DNA of 64,000 nucleotides. Source: Arachis hypogaea (taxonomy: Eukaryota; Streptophyta; Magnoliopsida; Fabales; Fabaceae). This document shows positions 24,363 to 34,350 of the stretch, one piece after another (within the stretch, counting starts at the first letter, position 1; each line of letters begins with the position of its first letter). The translations under genes were made by a program, and so were the position numbers. Location: the NCBI RefSeq assembly GCF_003086295.3, contig NC_092053.1:89314745-89378744 (forward strand), in the 5' to 3' direction. The notes beneath the pieces were generated by a model. The model was not told where the DNA came from. It saw only the letters and a list, made by a program, of their open reading frames with translations, and searched no databases.

Positions 24363-25922
24363 ATGAACTCTCACCCCTCTCGCTTTGAGTTTGGTTCTAA
24401 TATTGTTAAAGGAAATAGAAGTTACCGCAGGAATGTGCATCAAGGTCAGACCAATCAAGGATGGATGGAACCAAGAGGATCTAATCAACCCTTTTGGCGG
24501 CAACACCCTCCGAGAGATCCTGGACAAAGACCATTCTACAATGCATACCCAGCTAAAATACATGGTGGACAACCTTGTAACTACCAACAAGCCCCACCCC
24601 ATGCATATAAACCATCCTTTCAACATAACCTCGAACCACCACACTCACAAGCTTCTCTTCACCATTCGCCACCATATGATCCTTCCTTACCCCAATACCA
24701 ATCCAATCACTCCCAATCACCACCACTTTCCTTTGTATCATGTCCAAGTCCAGCAACCCGAGAAGCAGAGGATCGCCTAAAGGAAACAGTAAGAAAATTT
24801 CAAACAACCATTCAACAACTGGAGCAAGTGTTAATTCAATGGGCTTCTAGGCGCTCAAATACACAAGGATCAGCCACAGCTCTATGTGGACAGCCTAATG
24901 AAGAGCGTAGCATGAAGGAGATACCAGAAACTCCAGTGGACAAGACAGAGAATGAATTTGTACTAGAACAATTAGAAGAAGCTGTCTTTGTTCAAGAAGA
25001 AGAGTTGGTTGAAGATCTAGGAGATGCTGAACCTCCATGGGAATCCAGAATTGAGGAAAACTCCGTCCAGGATGCTACAGTTGATGCTAAGGAGGATATT
25101 TCTCCAAGGCAAGTCGTTTATGAGGAATCAGACGAAATAATCCAAGAAGCAAATTTCCTTGATGATGATGGTCACAAGTCTAGCTTTCTTGGTGATGAAC
25201 TTGCATCCGCAAGTGAATTATCTGAGATCGAAGAATCTTCCCCAAGTGAATATGAAGATGATGCGGAGGTAGATTTCTCTCAACCTCCAATCTATGACTC
25301 AAGTGATGAGGAAGACATAGAAGACTTTGACCAGGACACAGATACAATTGAAGATCTTTGCAAAGAAGTGGAGGAATTCACGGAAGAGCACAAAGAAATG
25401 GAACTTGCAGAACCACCAAAAACACCTATCCCAAGGCCATTACCACCTAATACAAGCTTCAAGTGGGTACAATACTTAACTTATAACTTTACTTATTCAC
25501 TTGAATATGGTTTGCTTGAAACAGATGGCCAGCTTAGAGCTCTCTGCGGCTTTAAGAGTAAGAGGGAAATGGCTCGTACTCAGAGCTGGTGCACAAGGTT
25601 CAATAAGGTTCCACGCTTCGCCTCGAAGTACACGGATTGGTATCATGCTCAATTGCATGGATCACGGAGAACGTTTGGTCACCACGGTGAGATTCTACTT
25701 TTTAAACCGCCCGGATGAAGACATGTAGATCAAGACGGAGGCGGATTTAAAAGCAAGGCTTAGAATCCTGGAGTTTATTCTGACATTTGTCATCCCGGGA
25801 GCCTAACAATATATTTAAAGCTGCTCAGAAGCTTCACATGCCTAGTTTGGGACCCCGCAGGCTATTGGCATTCCAAACACTGGTGGAGATTTTTAGACGA
25901 ATTTAAACATAAGCCGCCATAA
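24363..25922 (+). pseudogene. Element F: ORF1, unknown function, two stops near the C-terminus
   Basis: ATG at 24363 is chosen because MNSH..FGSN is shared with element G; an upstream in-frame ATG at 24318 adds only a hydrophobic stretch. In order: the MNSHPSRFEFGSN motif; a Pro/Gln/Tyr/His-rich low-complexity region (about residues 40-140); a short predicted coiled coil (EDRLKETVRKFQTTIQQLEQVL); a long acidic region; then SFKWVQYLTYNFTYSLEYGLLETDGQLR (given in part elsewhere) and a tail ending KHWWRFLDEFKHKPP. TGA at 25716-25718 replaces the Trp of a conserved PPGW, and a TAG follows about 45 bases later; the frame then stays in phase to TAA at 25920-25922. No enzyme or zinc knuckle motif. 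Its place after the PBS suggests a gag-like or packaging role, which is inference. I do not recognise the family. Confidence 0.8.
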
Positions 25923-25939
25923 CAGGATACTCCTCCAAT

Positions 25940-25998
25940 GTCCAACTTAAGGACTTTAACTAAAAGTGCTAGGTGGGAGACAACCCACCATGGTATGG
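25940..25998 (+). promoter_or_regulatory. Element F: tandem hairpin block with splice donor
   Basis: GTCC (25940-25943) pairs with GGAC (25951-25954). GGTGGG (25972-25977) pairs with CCCACC (25984-25989) around loop AGACAA. ATG 25990-25992 is followed by GTATGG from 25993, a plausible donor. The block follows ORF1 here, while in D and E it follows pol. Confidence 0.75.
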
Positions 25999-26138
25999 TC
26001 GCTTCTTTTTCAATTTATTTCTTGTTAATTGCTTTCATTTTTCCTTTTTCATTTTAATTTATCAAACCTGGGATCATGCATAGCATTCATGTTAATCATT
26101 GCATTCTGCATTTTTCATGCATATAAAAAAAAGGGGTG

Positions 26139-26605
26139 CACGACGCGACCGCATGCCCCATGCGATCGCGTTATACTGCGAAAAACACCACCCGCGCGAC
26201 TGCGTGACCCACGCGGCCGCGTGATATACATATCGGCGTAAGGATCCAACGAACAGAAAGTTAGGCTGGAATCGTGCGGCCCTTGTGCGTTTCGCACAAA
26301 TTGGCCCACGCGATCGCATGCCCCATGCGATCGCGTCACTTGCACAATACCAATCCCACGCGACAGCGTGAGCGACGCGATCGCGTCGCATGGATTGCAC
26401 ATCACCCCAAAAGGAGACAGAGAGTTGCGCTAAAACGGCGCTGGAGTCGTGCGTTTAGCACGAATTCCAGCGACGCGATCGCGCGACCCACGCGATCGCG
26501 TCACCCCTCTTTCCCCCCCTCTCATGCGATCGCGCGACCCACGCGATCGCGTCGCTCCCATTTCCACCCCAACCACGCGACCGCGTACCCCACGCGGCCG
26601 TGTGG
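26139..26605 (+). repeat. Element F: CG-rich palindrome array (internal)
   Basis: At least a dozen words of the ACGCGATCGCGT / CACGCGACCGCGTG type, many followed by (A)CCCACGCG so that they come in pairs. Spacers repeat ACAGAAAGTTrsGCTGGA and GTGCGTTTxGCAC-like phrases. It lies inside the predicted intron 25993-27952. Confidence 0.85.
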
Positions 26606-27920
26606 ATTTGAAAGTATAACCCCCCCAGCCACGCGAACCCTATCAGTCGCGCAGCCCCCACCCCCAACCCTCTTCTCCCTCTCTGCTCCTTCTTCCTCCT
26701 TCTCCCTCCAGCACCACCCAGCCGCCACCGCGCCACCACCCAGACGTCGCCGCCGTCTGAGACACCGCCGCTACAACCCCCTCCCCTCCCCTCTTCTCCC
26801 TTCTTCCTCCTCCTCTCCTCTCTGCCCTCCGCGACCACCGCCGGCCTTCCAGCCGCGCCTCCCCCCTCCTCCGCCACCCACCCGCGCCCCCCTTCTTCTA
26901 TCACTAACCCAAAACCCTCTCCGCCACTTTCCCCCTCAGCCGCCACCACGACACCGTGCCCCGCCACCGCGCCGGACGCCGCCGCAGCCACCTTCTTCCC
27001 CGTTCCACCCCTCCCGCCTACCAGGTTTCGCAAAACGCAACCCCTTTTTATCCGTTCGTCGTTTTTCTGTAATTTTTTCTGTTTTTGTTCATCGTTAGGA
27101 TAGATAGATATGCATGCTGTAGTGGATTTTCAGGTTGTTAGGTAGCTTAGGCTGTGGTTAGTGGATCTAGGTCTGTTTACTTGCACTGTTCCTGTTTATA
27201 TTTTATCATAACTGCAATTCTACTGTTCATGTGACCTCGTTCATATGCTGTGATTCCTTGCAATTGCTGCTTGTTACTCTAAATTTTCCTGTTTTTATTC
27301 ATTACTGGTAACTGTAGCAAAATTTTTAATTCATATGAACTGCTATGATTGCTGTTTATTTTCCGGGACAATCCAATTTTAGCCGGAATGCTGCCTAAAT
27401 TTTTTAAAATTGTTTTCATTCATGTTTTGGTTTGGCATTTCTGAACTCTGTTTTACTTTGCTTTACCCAAACCATTTCATGAATGCTATGGCAGACTTTC
27501 TTATCTTCTTTGATTTCCTGGTTTATAAACTGCATTTGTGATTCACTGATTCCAATTTTTGCTTTCTTTATTTCTATTCGAATCAGCATCACCCTGTTTT
27601 CCTTGTTCGATTACGAGTACTTCTATTCTTACCTGTGAATCCTTGTTATATGGAATTTTTCTATGCCACTTACTTTAACCCGCACTTTACTAACTCACTA
27701 ATTTTAATTTACTAATTTCTTTTTCAAATTCTAACCATACTAACCCTTTTAATCTCTTTTCTGATTATTTTCACTTTTCCCTAACTTTCTAACCATGGCA
27801 TATTGATTATTTTTCCATTTAACATAAATTCAATCATATTTCATATACTCATTTTCCTTATTTTACTTCTCCTTTGCCGCTTTGAGCTTCCTTTGTTTAA
27901 TTGCCTATTTGCTTCACTAT
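26606..27920 (+). other. Element F: C-rich then T-rich intron-like stretch
   Basis: 26640-27020 is very C-rich and gives Pro/Arg-rich frames without motifs. 27030-27920 is T-rich. Neither shows conserved coding sequence against E or D, which fits intron sequence. Confidence 0.55.
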
Positions 27921-27953
27921 TTTTATCCATATCCTGGCTTTCTGTTTTTCAGG
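27921..27953 (+). promoter_or_regulatory. Element F: predicted 3' splice site of the 3' ORF
   Basis: TTTATCCATATCCTGGCTTT then CTGTTTTTCAG, with the AG at 27951-27952, then GATG. The start codon is 27954-27956. Same register as in D and E. Confidence 0.55.
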
Positions 27954-29225
27954 ATGTCTGCCTCACAGAGGAAAGGTAAAGGCAAAGCTACTGGCAAGCG
28001 CAAGAGAGGAGATTCCTCCCAGTCCATCATTGCTCTAATGCATGATTCTTCATGGCAGGAGAAGAACTTCACACAGCAGGAAAAAGCTGACCAACTGCTC
28101 CCTGCAAACGATCCTATAAAATTTGCAAACCGGTACTATGAGCTGAAGTACCCGGCTTTTGCAAACTCCAGAAATCTATACCTGGAATGAACTCTGAAGA
28201 TTCTAGAAGCACTCCAGCAGTACACCACTGAGCAAATCAAGCAAAGGGGCTGGTTCTTTCTGGAGCGAACACTGACAGAGGTCAACGCATCTTGGGTCCG
28301 GGAATTCTACTACAACTACTACCTCACCACCCTAGATGCCGTAAACCTGAGAGGAAAACAAATTCTGGTCACTGAAGAGGCCTTCGAGGACATTCTCCGG
28401 CTCCCAGCCAAGTCCGATCAGCCTGATGGTTATTCAAAGGCTGAGGAGGACATGCGTCAGATGCAGTTTGATTGGGATGCCGTAAAGGCACGGATAGCTC
28501 TCGACCCGACAGTTCCTTGGGAGATAGGTCAGGACACTACCATGCCTAGAGGGATCAAGAGAGCGTACTTAAATGATGAGGCTCGGTTATGGCATCAGAT
28601 CTTGAGTAATTATGTGATGCCGAATACTCACGAGACGGAGATCCCAGCTGCTATGATCACCCTCCTTTGGTGTGTGCTGGAGGGTAAGGACCTTTATCTG
28701 CCATGTTTCATTCGGCATTATATGGCCAGGGTCCACGTCCGAGGCACCCTCCCTTTTCCGTATCTAGTTACACAGCTTGGCCGTCGAGCTGACGTGCCAT
28801 GGGAGGATGCCGATGAGAGACCACCAGCGGCGGATTGCAGGAAGATCATTCCGCACAGCCGGAACTTCTTAATCTTGGGCCACAGACCACCACCATTCCT
28901 TGCTACTGATGAGTTAGCCCCACCGTCTGCTGGACCCTCTTCCTCCACTGCTGCACCACCTACCCCTGCTACCACCACTACACCTCCACCTGCCACAGAG
29001 CCCGTCTATCATCTGGTGCACCGCTTGTTCCGACGACTTGACCAGATGGAGCGTCGCAACAAGCGGCGCTATGAGCACCTAAAGCTGATGATACGATCTG
29101 GCGACATCCCCTTCGAGCCCGACACACCATCCGAGGCATCTGAGGAGGAGGCGGATGCGCCCGAGGCAGAGACCCATCCCCAGGAGGTAGCACCAGCCGC
29201 ACCACAGGCAGCGGTCCCACATTAG
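27954..29225 (+). pseudogene. Element F: 3' ORF (Transposase_32-like), single stop
   Basis: MSASQRKGKGKATGKRKRG opens a basic N-terminus. FANRYYELKYP follows near codon 58, then WVREFYYNYYLTT, TEEAFEDILRLP, LNDEARLWHQILSNYVMPNTH, LLWCVLEGK and LPFPYLVTQLGRRADVPW. A Thr/Pro/Ala linker leads to HRLFRRLDQMERRNKRRYEHLK, a basic helical tail. One TGA (28188-28190), consistent with a CGA to TGA change, is the only defect in 424 codons. The protein is a clear homologue of the ORFs at 35149 and 13496. Family by recollection PF20167; biochemical role unknown. A basic N-terminus and RR-rich coil could bind nucleic acid (inference). Confidence 0.85.
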
Positions 29226-29382
29226 ATTGAGGCTGCAGATCTTGAGATCCCGATCCAGTCAGCACCTCCTCCACAGCAGCCAGACGCTCAGCCCACCACC
29301 ACTGAGACTCCAGCTACCATCCCTACCAGTGATGACACTCCTTCACACCCGGCTTGATTGAGCATCGGGGACGATGCTTCCT

Positions 29383-29400
29383 TTTAAGTGTGGGGAGGTC
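29383..29400 (+). other. Element F: internal polypurine-tract copy
   Basis: TTTTAAGTGTGGGGAGGT lies about 160 bp after the 3' ORF stop. It matches the terminal tract at 31136-31153 (GTTTAAGTGTGGGGAGGT) at 17 of 18 bases, 1.75 kb upstream of it. Confidence 0.8.
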
Positions 29401-31115
29401 GCCATCTCAGGCGTTTATTTTGGTGAACCACTACATACTTTTCCTTTTATTTTGGATATTTTTCTGTATTTTTCTTTTTACTGTTATTTTCTGAGTACTT
29501 ATACATTGCTTTTATGTATTTTTACTCTATTTTCTGCATTCTGCATCTTTAGTTAACATTTTAGCCATTTAGTTTATTTTAGTTACTTAGTTTAGTTTGC
29601 AATTCTGATTTATTAGTGGATTAATTAGTATAGTTTACCCTTTTTACCATAAGATAGTATAGTTTAAATTGAAAAATATAAAAAGGAAGTAAGCTAGGAA
29701 ATTGAACATAACAGATTTAAATCTACAAACCTTATATATAGCATTACATGACGTAGTTAAGCTGACAACATTTCATCAAGGAGGAACATTAAAACTTTAA
29801 AAGCCACCCTAAATAATTTTTTTATGAGAATAATGGGAATTTTCAACTAAACATGCATACAATATATAAATGATATATGATGCTTGAGTTAGAGAACACA
29901 CAGCCTGTGAGTCTTGAGCTTAATTGTATGGTTGCATTCAAACCATAATTTCATTTCTATGTGTTTCATTTCTTTTTATTCTGATGTTCTTTCCTTTGCT
30001 TTAATCTATATGTCCAATTATTGAATATAGAATATATACATACCAAGAAAATGATTGAGGCCATCAGTTGATTTTAGCTCACTTACCCAAAAAAATAGCC
30101 TACCTTTTACATTACCCTTGTTAGCCCCCTTGAGCCTTTTAAAACCCCTTTATTCTATTTAGCCAAATTACTAGCCTTAAGCAGAAAAACAAAAGAAAAT
30201 CCCAAGTGAATCCTTGGTTAGCTTAAGATAGAAAATTATGAATAGAGTTAAATGTGGGAACCCTTTTGGGAACATGGATGATAGAAACAAAAGGTAGAAA
30301 AGTTAAAAGGAATAAAATAAAATTTGGGAAGCATGCTCATGAGAAAATCTAAGTGATTCAATTACCATGTGCATAAAAAAAAGAGAGAGTTATTTTTCAG
30401 CATTTAAATAAAAGGGGATACAAAAGAAATTCCCCAATGCAAAATAAAAGCAATGCACATGGAATAAAAAAAATAAAAAAAAAGTGAAACATGAGCATGT
30501 AACAATAAGTGGGATAATATGGGAAAATAGGTAAAGAGATTTTGTTTTACTAAATATGTATGTTAGGTGAGATCTTAGTCTAATTAAGGATTCACTTATT
30601 AGCTCACTTAACCCTATACATAAATCCTTACCTTTACCTTGGCCCCATTACAACCTCAATTAAAGACCTCATGACTTTTTGGTATGACTATATTCTATAA
30701 TTGTTGATTGGTTAGATGAAGAACAAAGCTATAGAAAGTAAGAATAAAAAGAAAAATAGAGCGAATAAACCCAACAAACACTGAGTGACTAGAGAGTAAA
30801 CACAAAATTCAGTGAGGGTTCTATAACTCATCAACATATATCTGTGCTTATATTTACTAATTGTTTTGCAAGTTTGTACAATATTTTCTTTCCCATCTCA
30901 TTTGCTAAAATGCTTTATTATTTAAGGGTTAGCTATATATATATATATATACATGACTCCTTGAGAATGTGAATTAACTTGACTACATGTAAGCTTTATA
31001 TATAAGTGAATAATTTAGAGTTGCATGATGCATCATTCATTTAGGTAGTTGCATTTAAATTAGGTTGCATTGCATGACATTCCATCACTTTAACCTTAAT
31101 TATTTACCTTGGATT
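29401..31115 (+). other. Element F: 3' non-coding region
   Basis: No reading frame of merit. Blocks such as GAACACACArCCTGTGA and TGAGGCCAT, and TTAGCTTAAGATAGAA, recur in the same order in element E at 36,650-37,020, so the region is homologous between E and F. Confidence 0.7.
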
Positions 31116-31153
31116 TAGCATGAGGACATGCTAGTGTTTAAGTGTGGGGAGGT
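31116..31153 (+). other. Element F: terminal hairpin and polypurine tract
   Basis: TAGCATG-AGGA-CATGCTA (31116-31133) is a perfect 7-bp stem. GTTTAAGTGTGGGGAGGT (31136-31153) then abuts the LTR and should prime plus-strand synthesis. Confidence 0.85.
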
Positions 31154-32676
31154 TGATAAACCCATATTTCATGAGCTCTTTTGTGCTTAATTTGAGTGAT
31201 TTATACAATCCTCCACCTACTTATTCATATTAACTGCATGGTTTTACTTTCCCTTCCTTATTATGTCATATTGTGAAAAACATGTTTCCTAAGCTTTAAA
31301 AATTAATTATTTTAATTACCTTTATTTCCATTCGATGCCGTAATTAGTGTGTTGAGTAGTTTCAGATTTTCTAAGGCAGAATGACTTAAAGGACGGAAAA
31401 GGAAACATATAAAATGGAAGGAGAAAGCAAAACTGAGCTTTAAGGAAACTGGTATTCACGCGATCGCATAGATGACGAGATCGCGTGCCAAGCACGAATC
31501 AGCAGCGACGCGGCCGCATGACTGACGCGACCGCGCGCCTTAAGCAGAACGCACATGATGCGGTCGCATGACTGACGCGACCGCGTGGCAAGGAAAAGCT
31601 CCAAATGACGCGACTGCGTGATCCACGCGGACGCGTGACAGAGCCCACGCACCAGAAATTGCAGAATACGCCCCCAGCGAATTCTGAAGCCCTTTTTGGC
31701 CCAGATCCAAGTACAGACAGCATAGACCAGAGGTTATAAAGTGTGGGAATGCATCCATTCAAAAGAGAGCTCGCATATTTTTACTTTTCAATGATTTAGA
31801 TTTAGTTGAGAGGGAGATCTTCTCTCTCTCTCTTAGGATTTAGGATTTCTTCTTATTTTAAGAGTGACTCTCAATCCAGGTTTTGTATTTCTTTGTTTTA
31901 AACTTCCTTTTCACTTTATTTATTTATTTCAATATCTGAGTTGGCTATTTACCTTTATAATTGGATCTAAGAATTCTTCCATGTTACAGACTGTTATTTG
32001 AATTAATGATAATTGAGGTATTTTCAGTTTATGATTGTTCTCTTTGATTTAAGTTACCATTGCTTCCCATCTAAGGATATTTTTATTATTCTATCAATTT
32101 CACTTTTTTCCCTTTTGGTTCTGGTTAAGAATTCAGTAACTCAACAGTTATTAAACTCAACATAATTGATAATCGTTATCTTGCTAATTGAGCTGAACTT
32201 AAGTAATCCCAACCTTTTCTTAGGAAATAATTAGGATTCAAAGGTCAATTTAATTAGTCCCTTGACTTTCCTTTGCCCTAGTAAAGGTTGACCAAGTGGA
32301 GTTTAGATTCAACTTTCATTATAGTTGAGAGAGATAACTACGTTGGACCTCCAACTTCTCTTACCTTGCCAAAAGTCTGCTTTATAGTATTTATTTATTT
32401 TAATTGCCATTTACTTTACTTGTCATTTAAATTACTTGCTTCTCATCTTCTAAACCCCGATTACAACCTTTATAGCCAATAATAAGAACATACTTCCTCG
32501 CAGTTCCTTGAGAAAATGACCCGAGGTTTGAATACTCGGTTAACAATTTCTAAAGGGGTTTGTTACTTGTGACACCCAACACGTTTGTATGAAAGGACTT
32601 TTGAAGGTTTAGAAACTATACTTACAACGAGGATTTTTCCGCAAATTTCTAGACCACGCAAAAGTTTTTCTCATCA
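31154..32676 (+). repeat. Element F: 3' LTR (1523 bp)
   Basis: TGATAAACCCATATTTCATG to TTCTCATCA. CG-rich array at about 31456-31648. ATGCC follows at 32677. Confidence 0.95.
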
Positions 32677-32681
32677 ATGCC

Positions 32682-33627
32682 TCAACAAATTATGCTTTTC
32701 TGTGAAATTTTTGATGTTTGGGGCATTGACTTCATGGGTCCATTTCCAAATTCTAATGGATATTTTTATATATTGTTAGCTATGGATTATATTTCCAAAT
32801 GGGTGGAAGCAATTCCTACCCGCACTGATGATGCTAACACTGTTGTTTCCTTTGTGAGAAACCATATTATATGTCGCTTCGGATCACCACGAGCAATCGT
32901 GAGCGATCAAGGCACCCATTTTTGTAATAGGAGACTAACAGGATTAATGAAGAAGCATGAGATAATTCATAAAGTTGCAACAGCTTACTATCCCCAAACT
33001 AATGGGCAAGCCGAGGTGTCAAACAGAGAAATTAAGCGTATCTTGCAAAAGATAATAAAGCCTCATAGAAAAGACTGGAGCACCAGGCTACAAGATGCAC
33101 TCTGGGCATATAGAACAGCATACAAGACACCCATTGGGATGAGTCCTTTCCGCTTGGTTTATGAAAAAGCTTGTCACCTACTAGTTGAAGTAGAACACAG
33201 AGCTTTTTGGGCAGTTAAGGAGTGCAACATGGGAATTGAGAAAGCCGGAGCTGAAAGGAAGTTGCAACTGCAGGAACTAGAGAGCCTTCGCCTAGAAGCT
33301 TATGAAAACTCCAGAATATACAAGGAAAAGATGAAGGTTGTACATGATCAAAACATCAAGAAGAAAGAGTTCCAACCTGAGGATTTAGTCCTCCTTTACA
33401 AATCTCGACTAAGGCTCATGTCAGGTAAGTTGAGATCAAGATGGGAAGGTCCATACAGAGTAGAAAAGGCCGAACCGTACGGAGTTTATCACCTAAGCCA
33501 TCCTTCAAGCTATGAACTTATTAAGGTTAATGGACAACGCCTGAAGCTATACCATGGCGAGAAGGTGCAGAGAAACAAGGAGCTTGAGATCTTCCTCTTG
33601 GAAGATCCCCACATAGCAGAAGATTGA
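32682..33627 (+). pseudogene. Element E: integrase core and C-terminus (second half of split pol)
   Basis: Continues the frame broken at 22723 with no stop until TGA 33625-33627. The catalytic triad is visible: GIDFMGPF (first Asp), SDQGTHF (second Asp), NREIKR (Glu), followed by [20 protein letters not shown] and a GPY/F-type module [10 protein letters not shown] near the end. Integrase would insert the cDNA in the nucleus. As it stands this half has no start and is separated from its zinc domain by 9.95 kb of element F. Aside from that split and the 5' deletion, the residues look functional. Confidence 0.93.
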
Positions 33628-33637
33628 GCTAGTGGAG

Positions 33638-33700
33638 CGTCCAACTTACGGACGTTAAAGCAAAGTGCTAGGTGGGAGACAACCCACCATGGTATGATCG
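33638..33700 (+). promoter_or_regulatory. Element E: tandem hairpin block with splice donor
   Basis: CGTCC (33638-33642) pairs with GGACG (33650-33654). GGTGGG (33671-33676) pairs with CCCACC (33683-33688), loop AGACAA. ATG 33689-33691, then GTATGA from 33692. It lies 10 bases after the pol stop, the same spacing as in D. Confidence 0.75.
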
Positions 33701-33809
33701 TTCTTTTCTTTATTTTTAGTTTTTCCTATTCAATAACTCTTCTCTTTCTTAGTACTTTCGTGCATCTGCATTACATGTTTTTATTTCTTCAAAAAAAAGA
33801 ATTTTTGCT

Positions 33810-34350
33810 ACGCAACCCGATCGCATCAACGACGCGTCCGCGTCACCGGGAGAGTAAAGAAAAATAAAAAAATGAACAGAAAGTCACGCTGGAGTGTGGC
33901 TGGAGGCGTGCCAATGGCACAAATCAACCCACGCGACCGCGTCACTGACGCGTTCGCGTCACAGGGGAATCATGGCCTCCCACGCGACCGCGTGCCCCAT
34001 GCAGCCGCGTGCCCTGAGTTTTCGACGTAAAAAGGTGCACAATGAAATATTGTGCGAGAGTGATGCTGAATTGGTGCTGGAAGCACAATCCTTATCACGC
34101 GAACGCGTCGCCGACGCGGCCGCGTCATCTATTTTCTGGCGTGTACTCACACGATCGCGTGACCCACGCAATCGCGCCATACCAATTTCGGCAAATAAAT
34201 TCATTTGAACAGAGAGTTATGCTGGTGCGGGGCTGCACTCGCGCCAGAAGCATAACATGGGTCACGCGACCGCGTGACCGATGCGATCGCGTCACCATAC
34301 TTGAAGCGCATCCACGCAAACGCGTGCCCCACGCGGCCGCGTCGCATGCG
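33810..34350 (+). repeat. Element E: CG-rich palindrome array (internal)
   Basis: Words such as CACGCGACCGCGTCAC, GACGCGGCCGCGTCA and CACGCGAACGCGTCG alternate with spacers containing AACAGArAGT..GCTGG. The array is inside the predicted intron 33692-35147. Confidence 0.8.

Larger units (their letters stand above)
22724..32676 (+). mobile_element. Element F: complete non-autonomous Athila-like LTR retrotransposon (9953 bp)
   Basis: Identical-length LTRs (22724-24246 and 31154-32676, 1523 bp each) are flanked by ATGCC at 22719-22723 and 32677-32681, inserted in the integrase gene of E. Order: LTR, tRNA-Asp PBS, ORF1 of unknown function, tandem hairpin block, palindrome array, 3' ORF, internal polypurine tract, 1.7 kb non-coding, terminal hairpin and polypurine tract, LTR. 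No gag, protease, RT or integrase motif is present, so it must be mobilised in trans. By rough visual count the LTRs differ at about 30 sites, so it is recent. Confidence 0.95.

Noticed and set aside
26274..27098. Proline/arginine-rich 274-residue ORF
   Set aside because: CG- and C-rich array and intron-like DNA; no conservation of the frame in E or D.
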